A stretch of 64,000 bases of DNA from Incurvaria masculella. Its lineage: Eukaryota > Arthropoda > Insecta > Lepidoptera > Incurvariidae. The notes beneath the pieces are model-generated. The model was not told the DNA's origin, did not search any database, and was given only the letters and a program-made list of their open reading frames with translations. The DNA is taken from the NCBI GenBank assembly GCA_946894095.1, contig OX335653.1, positions 4,407,001 through 4,471,000 of the forward strand, given 5' to 3'. Position numbers and translations under genes: made by a program. This document shows, one piece after another, positions 43,648 to 54,670 of the stretch. Within the stretch, counting starts at the first letter, position 1. The number at the start of each line of letters is the position of its first letter.

Positions 43648-44664
43648 TGTGACGTTCGACCGGAACCCTCGCTTTTGCGGCGGCTCCGTCCGCGTCATCA
43701 CGCGCCACCACTCCAAATTAAATGTAGAATAGGCGTACCCTTAGGGGGTAGCCGGGCCAAGTACTACCAGGGACGGGGAAAAAGAATACGACCAATTTTA
43801 GTGAGAATAAAGGTGGACGTTTATTACAAAGAAAACTAAACAACAAAATGCTCAAGCGGTACGTAAATGGTTTGCAGTTAGAAAGTCTGTCGTTGAGGCC
43901 TCCGTTAAGGGTAGAAAAACTTGGTGGTTGGTTCACTCAGTGGTGGACCACGTCGGTGCGCAGCATGGTGGGTGCACGCGCGTGCGGTGCGGCGCGCGGG
44001 GCGTCGGCTCAGAGCAGCGGCGCCGGCGTGTCGGCCGCGTCGTCAACGCCGGTCGACGGCGTGGCGGCGTGGCTCAGCGCTGCTCGGCGCGGGGCGCATC
44101 GGCGCGGCTGCGCGGATGGCCGGCCAGCGTGCTCGGCTACCTCGCCACGTCGCTGCCGGCGACGGCGGCCCATCGGCGGGTCGTGTCTCGGGTGAACGGA
44201 AGACATAACTGGGGCCCACTTGGTGAGCCCCGCAGGAACCGCTGAAGTCAATTTCGAAACACTTAGACGGGCGCTCACAATAAAATGAGGCGTGGGCGCC
44301 GTAAAATGGTTACAGGGTGCTTGAGGAGCTAAAATAAAGCCAGGTCAATAGCGACCAAGGAGGAAATGAGTTTAATTAAATGAACAGGGCTGTGAGCAAT
44401 CGCTAAAAGGTATTAAATTGAAGTTGGGTTACCGGTAGGTGGACCGCGGTTTGTAGAGGTGCGCTCTTTGCGAAGGCTGCTGGTAAAGTGGGCGACCCAA
44501 AATGGTCGCCGCACTACGAAATTATCATTTTCGTTTCTCTTTTTTTCTGAGGGTAAGGAAGATTTTAATTAGGTAAAACCACGGAGGGAGCAAGGCGATT
44601 GGATTAGCCTTGGCCAAGGAGCTATGAACACTGTAGTGGCTTACCAAAAATCCACTACGTGACA
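43648..44664 (-). repeat. LTR (3' LTR in element orientation)
   Basis: This 1017-bp LTR matches its partner by eye apart from 10 extra bases at 44145-44154. It includes an AATAAA on the + strand at 43806-43811 and a very GC-rich block at about 43960-44200. Overlapping frames read through this block on both strands; they follow from GC content and have no recognised domain. Confidence 0.87.
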
Positions 44665-45012
44665 CAACCCCCCCTCTCGAGGAAAGAGGACGACGAGCCG
44701 TCCGACCTGTCGCCCTCGACAGACCGAGTCCTCGAGAGTAAGCCAAGGCTAATCAGGCACAGGTGAAGCCTGAATGAAATGGGTAAGTGAGCAAGGTCGG
44801 GTGGGACACAAATAAAAAAAACAACAATCTTAAACTACGGGCTACCTACTGGAATAAATGCAGTAAAAAAAAGGACAGGCCAAAAAAACAAAACAGATAC
44901 TCCTCCACGCAAAAGGAACACAAATTAGGCTCTAGAACTTAAATTAAAAAGACGTGTTGGCTTGTTTATTTATTGTAGGAGTTCCCGTATTCTTCTAACA
45001 GAATACGGTGCC

Positions 45013-45530
45013 GCTCCTGTAAGGTACAAAAGAAAAGTACAGACCAAAAAAAAATGGCTCGTACAGGCTTAGATTTTTTTCATTAGGAGTTAGACTAAAT
45101 CGTCCTTACCGCTCCTGTGAGGTACAAAAGAAAAGTACAGCACAAAAAAAAAATGGCTCGTACAGGCTTAGATTTTTTTCATTAGGAGTTAGACTAAATC
45201 GTCCTTACCGCTCCTGTGAGGTACAAAAGAAAAGTACAGCACAAAAAAGAAATGGCTCGTACAGGCTTAGATTTTTTTCATTAGGAGTTAGACTAAATCG
45301 TCCTTACCGCTCCTGTGAGGTACAAAAGAAAAGTACAGCACAAAAAAAAATGGCTCGTACAGGCTTAGATTTTTTTCATTAGGAGTTAGACTAAATCGTC
45401 CTTACCGCTCCTGTGAGGTAAAACGACGAAGTATAGCACTTAAACATGGCTCATACAACAAGTAAGTTGGCTTCTTTAGTTAGCAGTAGGAGTTGGACCA
45501 TACAGTGTCGTTACCGCTCCTTTAAGGCAC
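45013..45530. repeat. 98-99 bp tandem repeat inside the LTR element
   Basis: GCTCCTGTGAGGTACAAAAG-type units begin at 45013, 45111, 45210, 45309 and 45407, then a worn unit follows to about 45530. Each unit contains a poly-A run, ATGGCTCGTACAGGCTTAG, a TTTTTTTC run and TTAGGAGTTAGACTAAATCG. Such repeats may have a packaging or regulatory role, but none can be shown here. Confidence 0.8.
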
Positions 45531-46282
45531 TCAATGAGCGGCTAGCGATCATGCCCTGAGCTTGAGGAGTTCAGGACACCCTTAACCTAGAACTAACCGC
45601 TTGGTGCTACGCACATGCCTAAACTACGGGACAACACGTTATTTACAAGACCTGCTCTCGCGCCCTAATATGCACTATCTTTCGCTCGCCTCTAACATTC
45701 CAAGTCTGGTCGTCCTACAGCGGAAGATCAGACATCACCTTGCAGTGGCCGTCCAGACCCTCGAAGGCGCGGGCCGGACGACCGGTGCGGGAGCGGGCCG
45801 CTCCAGACGACGTCACTAAAACTAACACAAATCAAATAAATTAACCACTGACGGCACCCAGCAGCATGGCTGGCGAGGTGACGTCGGGGAACCTACAAGT
45901 AAAAAAAAACAAAACAACACTACAGTCCAGTAGGTACCCGGCAACTAAGTACTAACATTATCAAAACAACAAACTAAATAAATCAACAAAACCAAACACG
46001 GTCCGCTTTACGAAGGGAACCGGTATAGGGATTAAATAGCCCAATACGAGGTGAGAGAGGGACATAGGTAACTCTCCATAAAGAAAAATTAAAAAAAATC
46101 AAAAACTTAACTTTAAGGACTTAACGACCTACTTACTACTACTTGGGCCTAGGTAGTGGTATTGGAGGCACAGTCTAGGTCTGCCGGTCTGGCATGATAC
46201 CGTTAGAAAAACAGGACGCGCGTTCAAACTGCCTATGTTGCGAGAAAAAAAAATTAAAAAAAATTAAAAAAAAATACTTTGG

Positions 46283-47640
46283 AAGGATTCACAGCCCATG
46301 AAGTGGATGAAGGAGGGTGAGGCCCAGTGCAGCGGAAGCCTTATTGCGAAAAAAAAATAAAAAAATAAAGTAAAAAAACATTAAAGGAATCCACAATCCA
46401 TGAAGTGGATGAAGGAGGGTCCGGCCCAGCGCAGCGATGAGCTAACATAAATGGAGGGGCATGATCGTAGCCTTGGAGGCAAAACAACAAAACATTATTT
46501 TGAAAAAAAAAAAATTTATTTTGGCATAGTGTGAACACGCCTTAATACCTAGATGACCTAGGTGCCTAGATCCTAAAAAGCGCTCAGCGCACGGGCACCC
46601 ACGCGGCCACGGCGCGCGCGCCGTCGCTTCAACCGAAACCTAGCCGCCTACACTAGTACAATCACAAAACAAGAAAAAAAAACGGAACTAAAAGTGGGCA
46701 TAATGCGCCGAGTAAAATTACTCAACTGAAATATTTTACAATACGAGAACCGGTGAAAAGTTTCGTTCGTGAATGAATTAAAACTGAAATGAACTGTTGC
46801 AGTTCCGCTGTGACGCGAACGGAACGAGACGAATCGATTTCGGTGGCGTTCGCCAGCGTGCGCGCCGCCGTGATCGCGTCGCGTGTCCGAACGGCCGAGT
46901 ACTATCAATACTTATTACGCGCCGACTTGCTCGGATTCGCATTCAATACATTTTAAATCTACCATAGGATAGAAAACGAGTTAGAAGCGCGCCGCGAATG
47001 TTTGCCGAGTGTCCGATTAGGTCCGCGAACAGAGGGCAAGGGCGGGAGCCAATAAAGGTGTGGGGCCCGTCAAAAACAAATGCGGCCGGGGACATTCCCA
47101 AGTGGAAGGTATTAGTCCCGGCGGCAGGAAGAGAAACTGAAGGAAAAAAAATGAAACATCCGCGGGGCCTTCTAAACTCAAGGCCAGAATACAAACTACG
47201 TTTTGACTTGTGGTGAAGGAAAACATTACATAAGATAAGGGTTTAAAAAAAACTGGTGTCCCCTCCGCTTAAGGTTCGCGGGGCAAAAAGGGCGTTTGGC
47301 ACTCGCCAAAACGGTCAACCCTATAATAAAATGAGAACACTTTATTCCAAAAAAAATAAATTGAAATGCAGAGCGCGTTGGGAGATCGGGTCGGAAATAC
47401 GTTCTTAACTTCGCATAGATGCACGCATAATAAACTATAAAAAATAAAAAAAATAAAAAAAAGTGATCCCCAACGAATGAAGGTCGAGTGATCGGGCTGT
47501 GAAAGTCTTGAAACGCACGAGGTGCATGCGCAAGGTAAGTGAGAGGAAACAGTATGGACATCAAAAGTTCAAGGAAAAAAAATGGTCCCCAACGAATGAA
47601 GGTTGGGTGATCAGGGCCGTGAAACTACGCGCCCGCGCGA
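46283..47640. repeat. short direct repeats in the LTR-element interior
   Basis: CCATGAAGTGGATGAAGGAG occurs twice (about 46297 and 46399). CCCAACGAATGAAGGT, followed by a GTGATC-type block, also occurs twice (about 47468 and 47587). The DNA between is non-coding with poly-A tracts. This supports a structured, non-protein interior. Confidence 0.6.
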
Positions 47641-48428
47641 CCGCTCCGCGTCGCGACAATTAGATGGAGCGAGGGAAAGAAAAAAAAACGTGGGTAGTTT
47701 CGCGAGCAAAGAAAAAACAACTCGTAAAAATTCCTACGGCACACGCGCCGTCTGAACTAAATTAAAACAAAACGGAATCATACTGGGTAACAGGCGGGAT
47801 CTACCGAGCGCTAACCAAAACAGAACGAAAAAAAAACGTGAGACCGTATCTAGTTCAGTAGGAGGGAGCGTGTTAGGCAAGTTGAAGTGAACGCGAAATA
47901 CCAACGGGGAATCGAAAGTTTTAGATTATCGATGCGAAATTATGAATCTGTTGTCTCAAAGTGAGCGCAGTAAAGACATCGCTCGCGCTGTGTCGCGCGG
48001 CCATGTTGTGTAGTGAAATCTAAGTTCAATGTGAAGTTATCAAGGGCAGCTAAACATGGAATGAATTTATGTTTTTCAGCTGGAGGCGAAACGTAAGTAC
48101 TGTGTGAAGTGAGTGGGGCGTAAACAGGATCTACTCGTTCGGTGGTCGAATCAACTTCGAAACATGGTTTCAAGGTTAGGTCGATCGCCGAATCGAACGC
48201 GTTATCGTCTCAACCAATGCGATAGCTCACTAGCACAACAACAATCACACGTAAAATGTTACAGCAAACAATTAATGAGAAGAAAATGGAGGGCTCAACA
48301 GAAACCTGGCTTTTTACAAATTAAATATTCTTTTTCCCTCCCAGGCAGTACATAGCTCGGTTTGGTGTGGGGCGCAAAATAGAAACAGGATTCCCAGTCC
48401 TGCTCGTCCCCGAACCAGTGGATGCCAG

Positions 48429-49435
48429 TGTGACGTTCGACCGGAACCCTCGCTTTTGCGGCGGCTCCGTCCGCGTCATCACGCGCCACCACTCCAAATT
48501 AAATGTAGAATAGGCGTACCCTTAGGGGGTAGCCGGGCCAAGTACTACCAGGGACGGGGAAAAAGAATACGACCAATTTTAGTGAGAATAAAGGTGGACG
48601 TTTATTACAAAGAAAACTAAACAACAAAATGCTCAAGCGGTACGTAAATGGTTTGCAGTTAGAAAGTCTGTCGTTGAGGCCTCCGTTAAGGGTAGAAAAA
48701 CTTGGTGGTTGGTTCACTCAGTGGTGGACCACGTCGGTGCGCAGCATGGTGGGTGCACGCGCGTGCGGTGCGGCGCGCGGGGCGTCGGCTCAGAGCAGCG
48801 GCGCCGGCGTGTCGGCCGCGTCGTCAACGCCGGTCGACGGCGTGGCGGCGTGGCTCAGCGCTGCTCGGCGCGGGGCGCATCGGCGCGGCTGCGCGGATGG
48901 CCGGCCAGCGTGCTCGGCTACCTCGGCCGGCGACGGCGGCCCATCGGCGGGTCGTGTCTCGGGTGAACGGAAGACATAACTGGGGCCCACTTGGTGAGCC
49001 CCGCAGGAACCGCTGAAGTCAATTTCGAAACACTTAGACGGGCGCTCACAATAAAATGAGGCGTGGGCGCCGTAAAATGGTTACAGGGTGCTTGAGGAGC
49101 TAAAATAAAGCCAGGTCAATAGCGACCAAGGAGGAAATGAGTTTAATTAAATGAACAGGGCTGTGAGCAATCGCTAAAAGGTATTAAATTGAAGTTGGGT
49201 TACCGGTAGGTGGACCGCGGTTTGTAGAGGTGCGCTCTTTGCGAAGGCTGCTGGTAAAGTGGGCGACCCAAAATGGTCGCCGCACTACGAAATTATCATT
49301 TTCGTTTCTCTTTTTTTCTGAGGGTAAGGAAGATTTTAATTAGGTAAAACCACGGAGGGAGCAAGGCGATTGGATTAGCCTTGGCCAAGGAGCTATGAAC
49401 ACTGTAGTGGCTTACCAAAAATCCACTACGTGACA
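48429..49435 (-). repeat. LTR (5' LTR in element orientation)
   Basis: This 1007-bp LTR is the same as the left LTR except for a 10-base deletion, indicating a recent insertion. The neighbouring 48411-48427 gives the primer-site-like sequence on the minus strand. Confidence 0.87.
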
Positions 49436-49544
49436 AGTTACATCAATTGAATGGAAACACAACGATATATGGTTCTGGCATGGTACCTAACTCATTCGGG
49501 AATGCGGTATGTAGGATGTTATCATGACAGTAATTGTGTTATTA

Positions 49545-49669
49545 TTATTTTAGGTTTACGGATAAACAGTGTTCAGATTATTTATTTAACTCGATGTTTC
49601 CACAGCGTGGTGGACAAACGTCGAGCTAAATAAGTAAGCTCAACACTGTTTATCCATAGTAAAATAATA
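49545..49669. mobile_element. small hairpin-forming MITE
   Basis: The left arm TATTATTTTAGGTTTACGG, then ATAAACAGTGTT, is matched by the reverse complement of the right arm (AACACTGTTTATCC, AGTAAAATAATA). Inner arms AACTCGATGTTT and AAACGTCGAGCT also pair. The loop is only about 14 bases. It lies 200 bases upstream of the E18 acceptor. Confidence 0.65.
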
Positions 49670-49869
49670 TGTCGAACAATAGTGAAAATGAAAAAAAAAA
49701 CGGTAATTGTGTTATTGGCTCCTCAAGCTCCATAAAAACGTCCATATTAACGTCACTGCTTTTTTCGCCTAGATTTAAAGTAAGGCTACTTCGTTCATTC
49801 AATTTTCTCGCGTACACTTTTGTTCTATTTATAATCATAAAAACAATTACGTAATGTTATTTTTTTCAG

Positions 49870-50114
49870 GGTTAGAGTTTAAATTCATAAACACAATAAA
49901 AGGAACGACATTGATGATGGTTCAAGGATACACATTCTCAAAGCAAAAGAAGAACGGACGCCATTACAAATGCTCTAAACGGATATACTTGAAATGCGGG
50001 GCACAAATTGTTCTCGACCGCAGCGGGCGTGCCGTCGAGTCTGCGCACCTGCGGCACAACCACGAGCCCCCGGTCTACCATCAAACTGCTGATGGACGTT
50101 ACATCAGGTCCTAG
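49870..50114 (+). CDS. mod(mdg4): alternative terminal exon E18, FLYWCH finger lacking the WYC tryptophan
   Basis: The acceptor is ATTTTTTTCAG, phase 1. The exon reads LEFKFINTIKGTTLMM, GYTFS, then HYKC where the array usually has WYC, a seven-residue knuckle (CSKRIYLKC), GAQIVLDRSG, HNHEPPVYH and an IRS stop. The four zinc ligands remain. It is the first member of a block (E18-E22) with a V-x-S-A-x-L-x-HNHEPP region. It is the best evidence that the array resumes on the same strand and in the same phase after the 17-kb gap. Confidence 0.85.
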
Positions 50115-50398
50115 TAGCTTTAGGATACATTCTGTTGTGTGGTCAGCAATCATTACGTATACATTGTATAATGTATTGTATGACATTTCTGAAACAAACA
50201 CGACGGGGGTTTTTAAGGCTTCTGAGACCGACATTTTTAGTTTCAGTCGGAATCGAATCCATCATAAAACCATATAATTATGTTAGTTAAAGGATATCGC
50301 CATCACCTCAAAAACTATTCACGCCATTAAAATTGTGCATTTACGAACAATATTGGATATTACAGTAATATAAAGATACAAAATGTAGGAATGTATGC

Positions 50399-50533
50399 TC
50401 GAAGATAAGTTCGCAGCGGTTGCCTGTAAATCTCAAATTTCACCGCTCAAATGTGACCGAATCTTGCAACCTATGCTACTACAACGAACCGCCGAAGTAT
50501 CGCAAAACTCATGATGGGATATACATATATTAA
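50399..50533 (+). pseudogene. decayed FLYWCH exon 3' half following E18
   Basis: TGCTCGAAGATAAG corresponds to the CSKR region, CTTGCAACCTATGC to the variable strand, and CTACAACGAACCGCCGAAGT to YNEPPK, ending ATACATATATTAA. Both histidines of HxH are lost or changed. A sister remnant follows E19 at 52950-53087. Confidence 0.6.
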
Positions 50534-50612
50534 AATTTTAAACTGTTATGCAGTTTTATTCTTATTACTACTTTTACATTCTGTACTAACTTTACATTCG
50601 AGGGATTCATAG

Positions 50613-50887
50613 AAACTCGGAGCGATTTATGGACGGACACGATCTTTACAAACACCGAATCATTTACAGCTCGTGGAAGATTCCGAAACATTGGCTGGGT
50701 TCCCTTACCGGACCCGAACAGATCCCTAGAGTCGCGACCACGATCGGCCATTCTGGATCCTGTGGGGCGCGCCAACCAGATTCTTCAGAGCATATTCCCA
50801 GACCCAGTCCGAGGAGCCAGACCCAATGCGGTGGCTTCGAGTTATACTGATACATTATTGAACAATTACCTTCGTAAATATGTGTAG
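50613..50887 (+). CDS. candidate non-FLYWCH terminal exon in the array phase
   Basis: A frame of 91 codons with no ATG is open from an ATTCATAG acceptor-like site (ending 50612) to TAG. A branch-point-like TACTAAC sits at 50584-50590, 22 bases before the AG. The phase is the same as in all FLYWCH exons: two bases complete the split codon. The predicted segment includes RSDLWTDTIFTNTESF, GRFRNIGWVPLPDP, SAILDPVGRANQILQ and SSYTDTLLNNYLRKYV. Base composition rises sharply relative to the AT-rich flanks. No zinc finger or known motif is recognised. An earlier AG at 50601-50602 would give phase 0. It could be an extra mod(mdg4)-type C-terminus, an exon of another gene or an insertion-derived fragment. 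Confidence 0.35.
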
Positions 50888-52465
50888 TGATAAGTGAAAA
50901 GTGTTAACTTCGTTACCGTAATAGATAAAATTTAATTTTATTGTGTTCTAGGCGGCAAGGTGTAACTATTTTAATATATTTACTTACTTTCTATCGATAT
51001 AGATGTGTTATATATATATTATGCAACGAAGTATTGCTCTAAATTGACGTAACTTCTATTAGATGTTACTAGTCTATTAGAACCACATCAACTTTACAAA
51101 AATATTTATGTGTAACATATTTATTACATTAAAAATATCAACAATAAGTTATATCCCACTCTTTTATTAAGACACTACGAGATACATGTTTTAATCGAAC
51201 TTCCTTAATTTTAATCGTTGCCTTAATAAGATCCTAAAAATACTTTCGACATATGTAGCCATTTCTGCAAAGCATTATTCTAAACTTATGCAAACATTAT
51301 GGATACAATTTTTTAAAACGTTTTGTAAACAAAAAGCGAAAGAAAAATTGCGTATTAATGTATCGGTTGATTTCATTTATTAAGGGGAAATAACATAGGG
51401 CTCTAGAACGACCGTATCTGATAAGTTATCGTTTTATATTTTTAGTTTTCATAATAAGCACTTATTAGCAAACATGATTATCGCAAAAGCTTGATATAAA
51501 ACCATTTTATGATTTACGAATAGATTATTAAAAGTTGATGCCATTAAAATTCAAGCCTTAAACTGGTTTGATTTTTTTTAACTCGATTACTCCTACAACA
51601 TAAGTGGTAAGGGTATATTATTTTAATTTTATTATATTCAACAATCGATTCTCTAGTGTCCCGCTTGACAATATTTTTAATTTTGGCTTTAATTTTAATG
51701 AATGAAAATATAATCGATTCTGGGGGAATCCATGATTGATTTGCTCAAAATCGCGTATGTTTTAAATAATAGTAATTAGTTTACAGCCAAAATTAAAAAT
51801 GTTTCCAAGTGGGACACTAGATAATCGGTTACTGAATTAAATTAAATAAAAAAAAATACTCTCACCTCTGATGTTAAAGGAGTTACCGCATTTCAAAGTT
51901 TTTCATTACAATTTCAGGCGTGAATTGAATGGAAATGCCCAAATTTATTAAGTCTTAATTATAAAATTGTTCAATGGATTGTTTTTTCAAATAACTTTAT
52001 TGGCAGAAAAATGCTTTTTAAGAAAACTAATCATACAAAATTAACTCATTAATAACTCATCAAATCAGATACGGTCGTTCTGGGGTTTTATGTCACCTTA
52101 AGCCAAATGGCTTGTAAACGCACGCCAAATAACTGCAGTTCTTGGAAAAGTATGTGAGCTCGGTATCTACAAGGTTTTTATATGACTACTGTGATAAACA
52201 TATCGTTAAGATTTATTACCAAAATAAACAGCAGAACCATGAACTTGCCAAAATCAAACGCCTGCCATCTAGGCATTTATCCATCTTTACGTCTCTACTT
52301 TTCACTCGTGGCAATGTGTGATTGCTAAGCTTTTTAAGTCTGTCTTCATATACTTTCTTTCTATTCCTTTTATCAAATAACTTGTTTTTTATTATATGCC
52401 ATTTATATAATGTATTTTCCGACTTAAGGAAAAAAATGGTTTGATGTTTGATAATTTTCTTTCAG
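50888..52465. other. AT-rich spacer between E18 and E19
   Basis: From about 51255 the sequence resembles the flank after 53087 (TTCTAAACTTATGCAAACATT against TTCTAAATTTTTACAAACATT), showing that E18 and E19 lie in a duplicated block. A pair of inverted segments near 51640-51690 and 51790-51835 (CTAGTGTCCCGCTTG against AAGTGGGACACTAG) suggests a small foldback element. Confidence 0.45.
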
Positions 52466-52710
52466 GGTTAGAGTTTCAGTTCATAAGCACAACAACTGGA
52501 ACTAAATTGATGATGGTTCAAGGATACACATTCTCAAAGCAAAAGAAGAACGGACGCCACTACAAATGCTCTAAACGGATAAACTTGAAATGCGGGGCAC
52601 AAATTGTTCTCGACCGCAGCGGGCGCGCCGTCGAGTCTGCGGACCTGCAGCACAACCACGAGCCCCCGGTCTACCATCAAACTGCTGATGGACGTTACAT
52701 TAGAGTCTAG
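52466..52710 (+). CDS. mod(mdg4): alternative terminal exon E19, FLYWCH finger of the HYKC type
   Basis: The acceptor is TTTTCTTTCAG, phase 1. The exon reads LEFQFISTTTGTKLMM, GYTFS, HYKC, CSKRINLKC, GAQIVLDRSG, HNHEPPVYH and a YIRV stop. It differs from E18 at only a few residues (INT to STT, Y to N in the knuckle, RSC to RVC at the end of the exon), reflecting a recent duplication of exon, flank and the decayed exon behind it. Confidence 0.86.
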
Positions 52711-52949
52711 TTTTTTTAAGATGCATTTCGTTGTGTGGTTAGCAATCATTACGAATCTTCCGATATCTTATGAAACTATCACCACGGGGAAAATGTCGGT
52801 CTTCCAAGACCGAACATTCTAGTTTCAATCGGAATCAATTTTCATCCTAAAATCTATATGATTTGTTGAAGGATAGTAAGTTGAAGAATGTTACCATAAC
52901 CTTAAATAACATTCACGCCATTATTGTGCATTTTCGAAAATGTAAACAA

Positions 52950-53087
52950 TGTATGCCCGTAGATAATTTCGCAGCGGTTCCCTGCAAATCTCGAATTTGA
53001 CCGCTCTAAAGTGATGGAGGCTTGTAACCTATTCCACCGCAACGTACAGCCTAAGTATCACAAAACTGATATCTGGATCCATATTAA
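52950..53087 (+). pseudogene. decayed FLYWCH exon 3' half following E19
   Basis: GTATGCCCGTAGATAATTTCG, CAGCGGTTCCCTGCAAATC and TTGTAACCTATTCCACCGCAA align with the remnant at 50399-50533. CCTAAGTATCACAAAACTG corresponds to PKYHKT. The frame is broken. Confidence 0.6.
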
Positions 53088-53574
53088 AATGTTCTACTGA
53101 ATTGCAGTGTTATTCATTTTAAGGATGTTCCTGCGAAGTTCTATTCTAAATTTTTACAAACATTATGTATAAACAATTTAAAATGTTCAATAATTCTATT
53201 ACAAAAATAAAGTTTTGAAAACGAAAAGCGAAAGCGCGTTCATTAGATTTACAATTAATTGTGTAGCACAGCAACAAAAACGAAAACTACCAGATACCTT
53301 GGTCTATCTAATGGCCTGTATACGCAGGTCCAGTAACTGCACTTCTTGACGGACATATTATTTATCCGGTTAACGATGATCATTGACCATAAACTGTGCC
53401 AAAATCAAAAGTCCTGCCATCGAGGCATTTTTCTATCTTAATGGCATTACTTTTCACATGAGGTTTGAAGTGAGTTACATCATTTTAATTTACCCGCTTA
53501 CACTGTTATTATATTTGTTTAAACCAGTAGGCTATTGAAAAAAATGTTTGAAGTTGAATTCATATTTATTTCAG

Positions 53575-53822
53575 GGTTAGAGTTTCAATTCATAAGCACA
53601 ATAACAGGAACAACGCTGATTATGGTTCAAGGGTACACATTCTCGAAGCAAATGAAGAACGGACGCATTTACAAATGCTCCAAACGGATCAACTTGAAAT
53701 GTGGGGCGCAAATAGCGCTCGACCGCAGCGGACACGCCGTCGAGTCTGCGGACCTGCAGCACAACCACATACCCCCGGTCTACCATCAAACTGCTGATGG
53801 ACGTTACGTTAAAGTGCAGTAG
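53575..53822 (+). CDS. mod(mdg4): alternative terminal exon E20, FLYWCH finger of the YKC type
   Basis: The acceptor is TATTTATTTCAG, phase 1. The exon reads LEFQFISTITGTTLIM, GYTFS, RIYKC, CSKRINLKC, GAQIALDRSG, HNHIPPVYH and a YVKVQ stop. It is the third member of the E18-E20 cluster and slightly more diverged. The usual Glu in HNHEPP is Ile here. The region upstream (GCCATCGAGGCATTTTTC) matches that upstream of E19. Confidence 0.86.
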
Positions 53823-54021
53823 TTTTATGCATCTTGTTAGTCACACCGCCATCTCCACCGGAACAGCCGTTTGGTAAGTTATCTTTGCGAAAGGCGTATT
53901 ACGGTTTCCACGTTCTAGGCGGCGAAAGGCAACCATAGCGCTTGCTTTCTGTCATTATAGATGTTTGATATCCATCGCACTCTGAATTGCCCTCATTGTA
54001 AAGGTTATGTTTGTTGTATGT

Positions 54022-54380
54022 AATTGGACCTGGATGGCTAATACCAAACTGACCGTCAGATATTAGCCTAACACACCACATGGGAACTAGGTGCCAGGAC
54101 CTCCGTAATATTGCTCGGCTTCGCTAAACTGGATTAAAAACACGGACAATTTTCATTTAATGCGATGGTACCAACCCGGGCGGGATTAACTCTACCACCT
54201 ATTAGGGGAAGGGGACCTACAGTTTTACATGGATTCCGAGACATGGAGCAGCTCGCATTCGTGACGAAAAGCACTTATCGAACTCAGAAAGAGAAAGAAA
54301 GTGGTGCATGTCGGGGCGAGGAATTGAACCCAAACCTGCGGTATGCTAGTCTAGTCCCCGCGCCACTAGGCTACAAGCCT
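54022..54380 (-). repeat. SINE-A, nearly complete, minus strand
   Basis: The segment runs from GGACCTGGATGGCTAATACC through GCGATGGTACCAACCCGGGC and GCTCGCATTCGTGACGAAAA to the head, with a complement B box GGAATTGAACCC at 54331-54342 and CGCGCCACTAGGCTAC. It is joined directly to a (GGAC)n repeat at 54380. Confidence 0.75.
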
Positions 54381-54652
54381 ATCCGCTGTCCATCAGTCCA
54401 TCCGTACGTCCGTCCGTCCGTCCGTTTGTCTGTCACAGGGCTGTATCTCATTAACCGTAATCGGTAGGCAGCAGAAATTTTCACGGAGTGTGTATTTATT
54501 TTGCCGCTATAATAACAAATCGGTAAAAATATAAAATAATAAAAATTGAAGGAGGGGCCCATACAAAAAACGTGATTGTTTTGTTTTAAATATTCTACGA
54601 TGGTACGGAACCCTTCTTGTGCGAGTTCGACTCGCACTTGGCCGGTTTTTTT
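54380..54652 (-). repeat. interspersed (GGAC)n repeat, copy 4, minus strand, end missing
   Basis: CATCCGTACGTCCGTCCGTC, TCACAGGGCTGTATCTCATT, GGTACGGAACCCTTCTTGTG, then CGACTCGCACTTGGCCGG, in the same order as copies 2 and 3. The GGGTTCCGT start is replaced by the SINE junction. Confidence 0.65.
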
Positions 54653-54670
54653 AATATTATGTACTTTATT

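Larger units (their letters stand above)
43648..49435 (-). mobile_element. non-autonomous LTR retrotransposon (LARD-like), minus orientation
   Basis: Two long direct repeats, 43648-44664 and 48429-49435, start TGTGACGTTCGACC and end CTACGTGACA, and are flanked by the 4-bp duplication AGTT (43644-43647 and 49436-49439). Orientation is set by a purine tract (AGAGGGGGGG in the minus strand) just inside the left LTR and a primer-site-like TGGCATCC one base inside the right LTR. The 3.76-kb interior has no gag, protease, polymerase or integrase reading frame on either strand, so the element must depend on proteins from a relative. It lies antisense to the exon array. Confidence 0.87.

Noticed and set aside
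43848..44278. Several overlapping ORFs of 85-115 codons in GC-rich DNA (also 48629-49016)
   Set aside because: They lie within both LTRs, overlap in several frames on both strands, have no recognisable domain, and follow from GC content.
46943..47564. Search for gag or polymerase in the LTR element
   Set aside because: No zinc knuckle, protease, YxDD or integrase motif was found in the ORFs on either strand.
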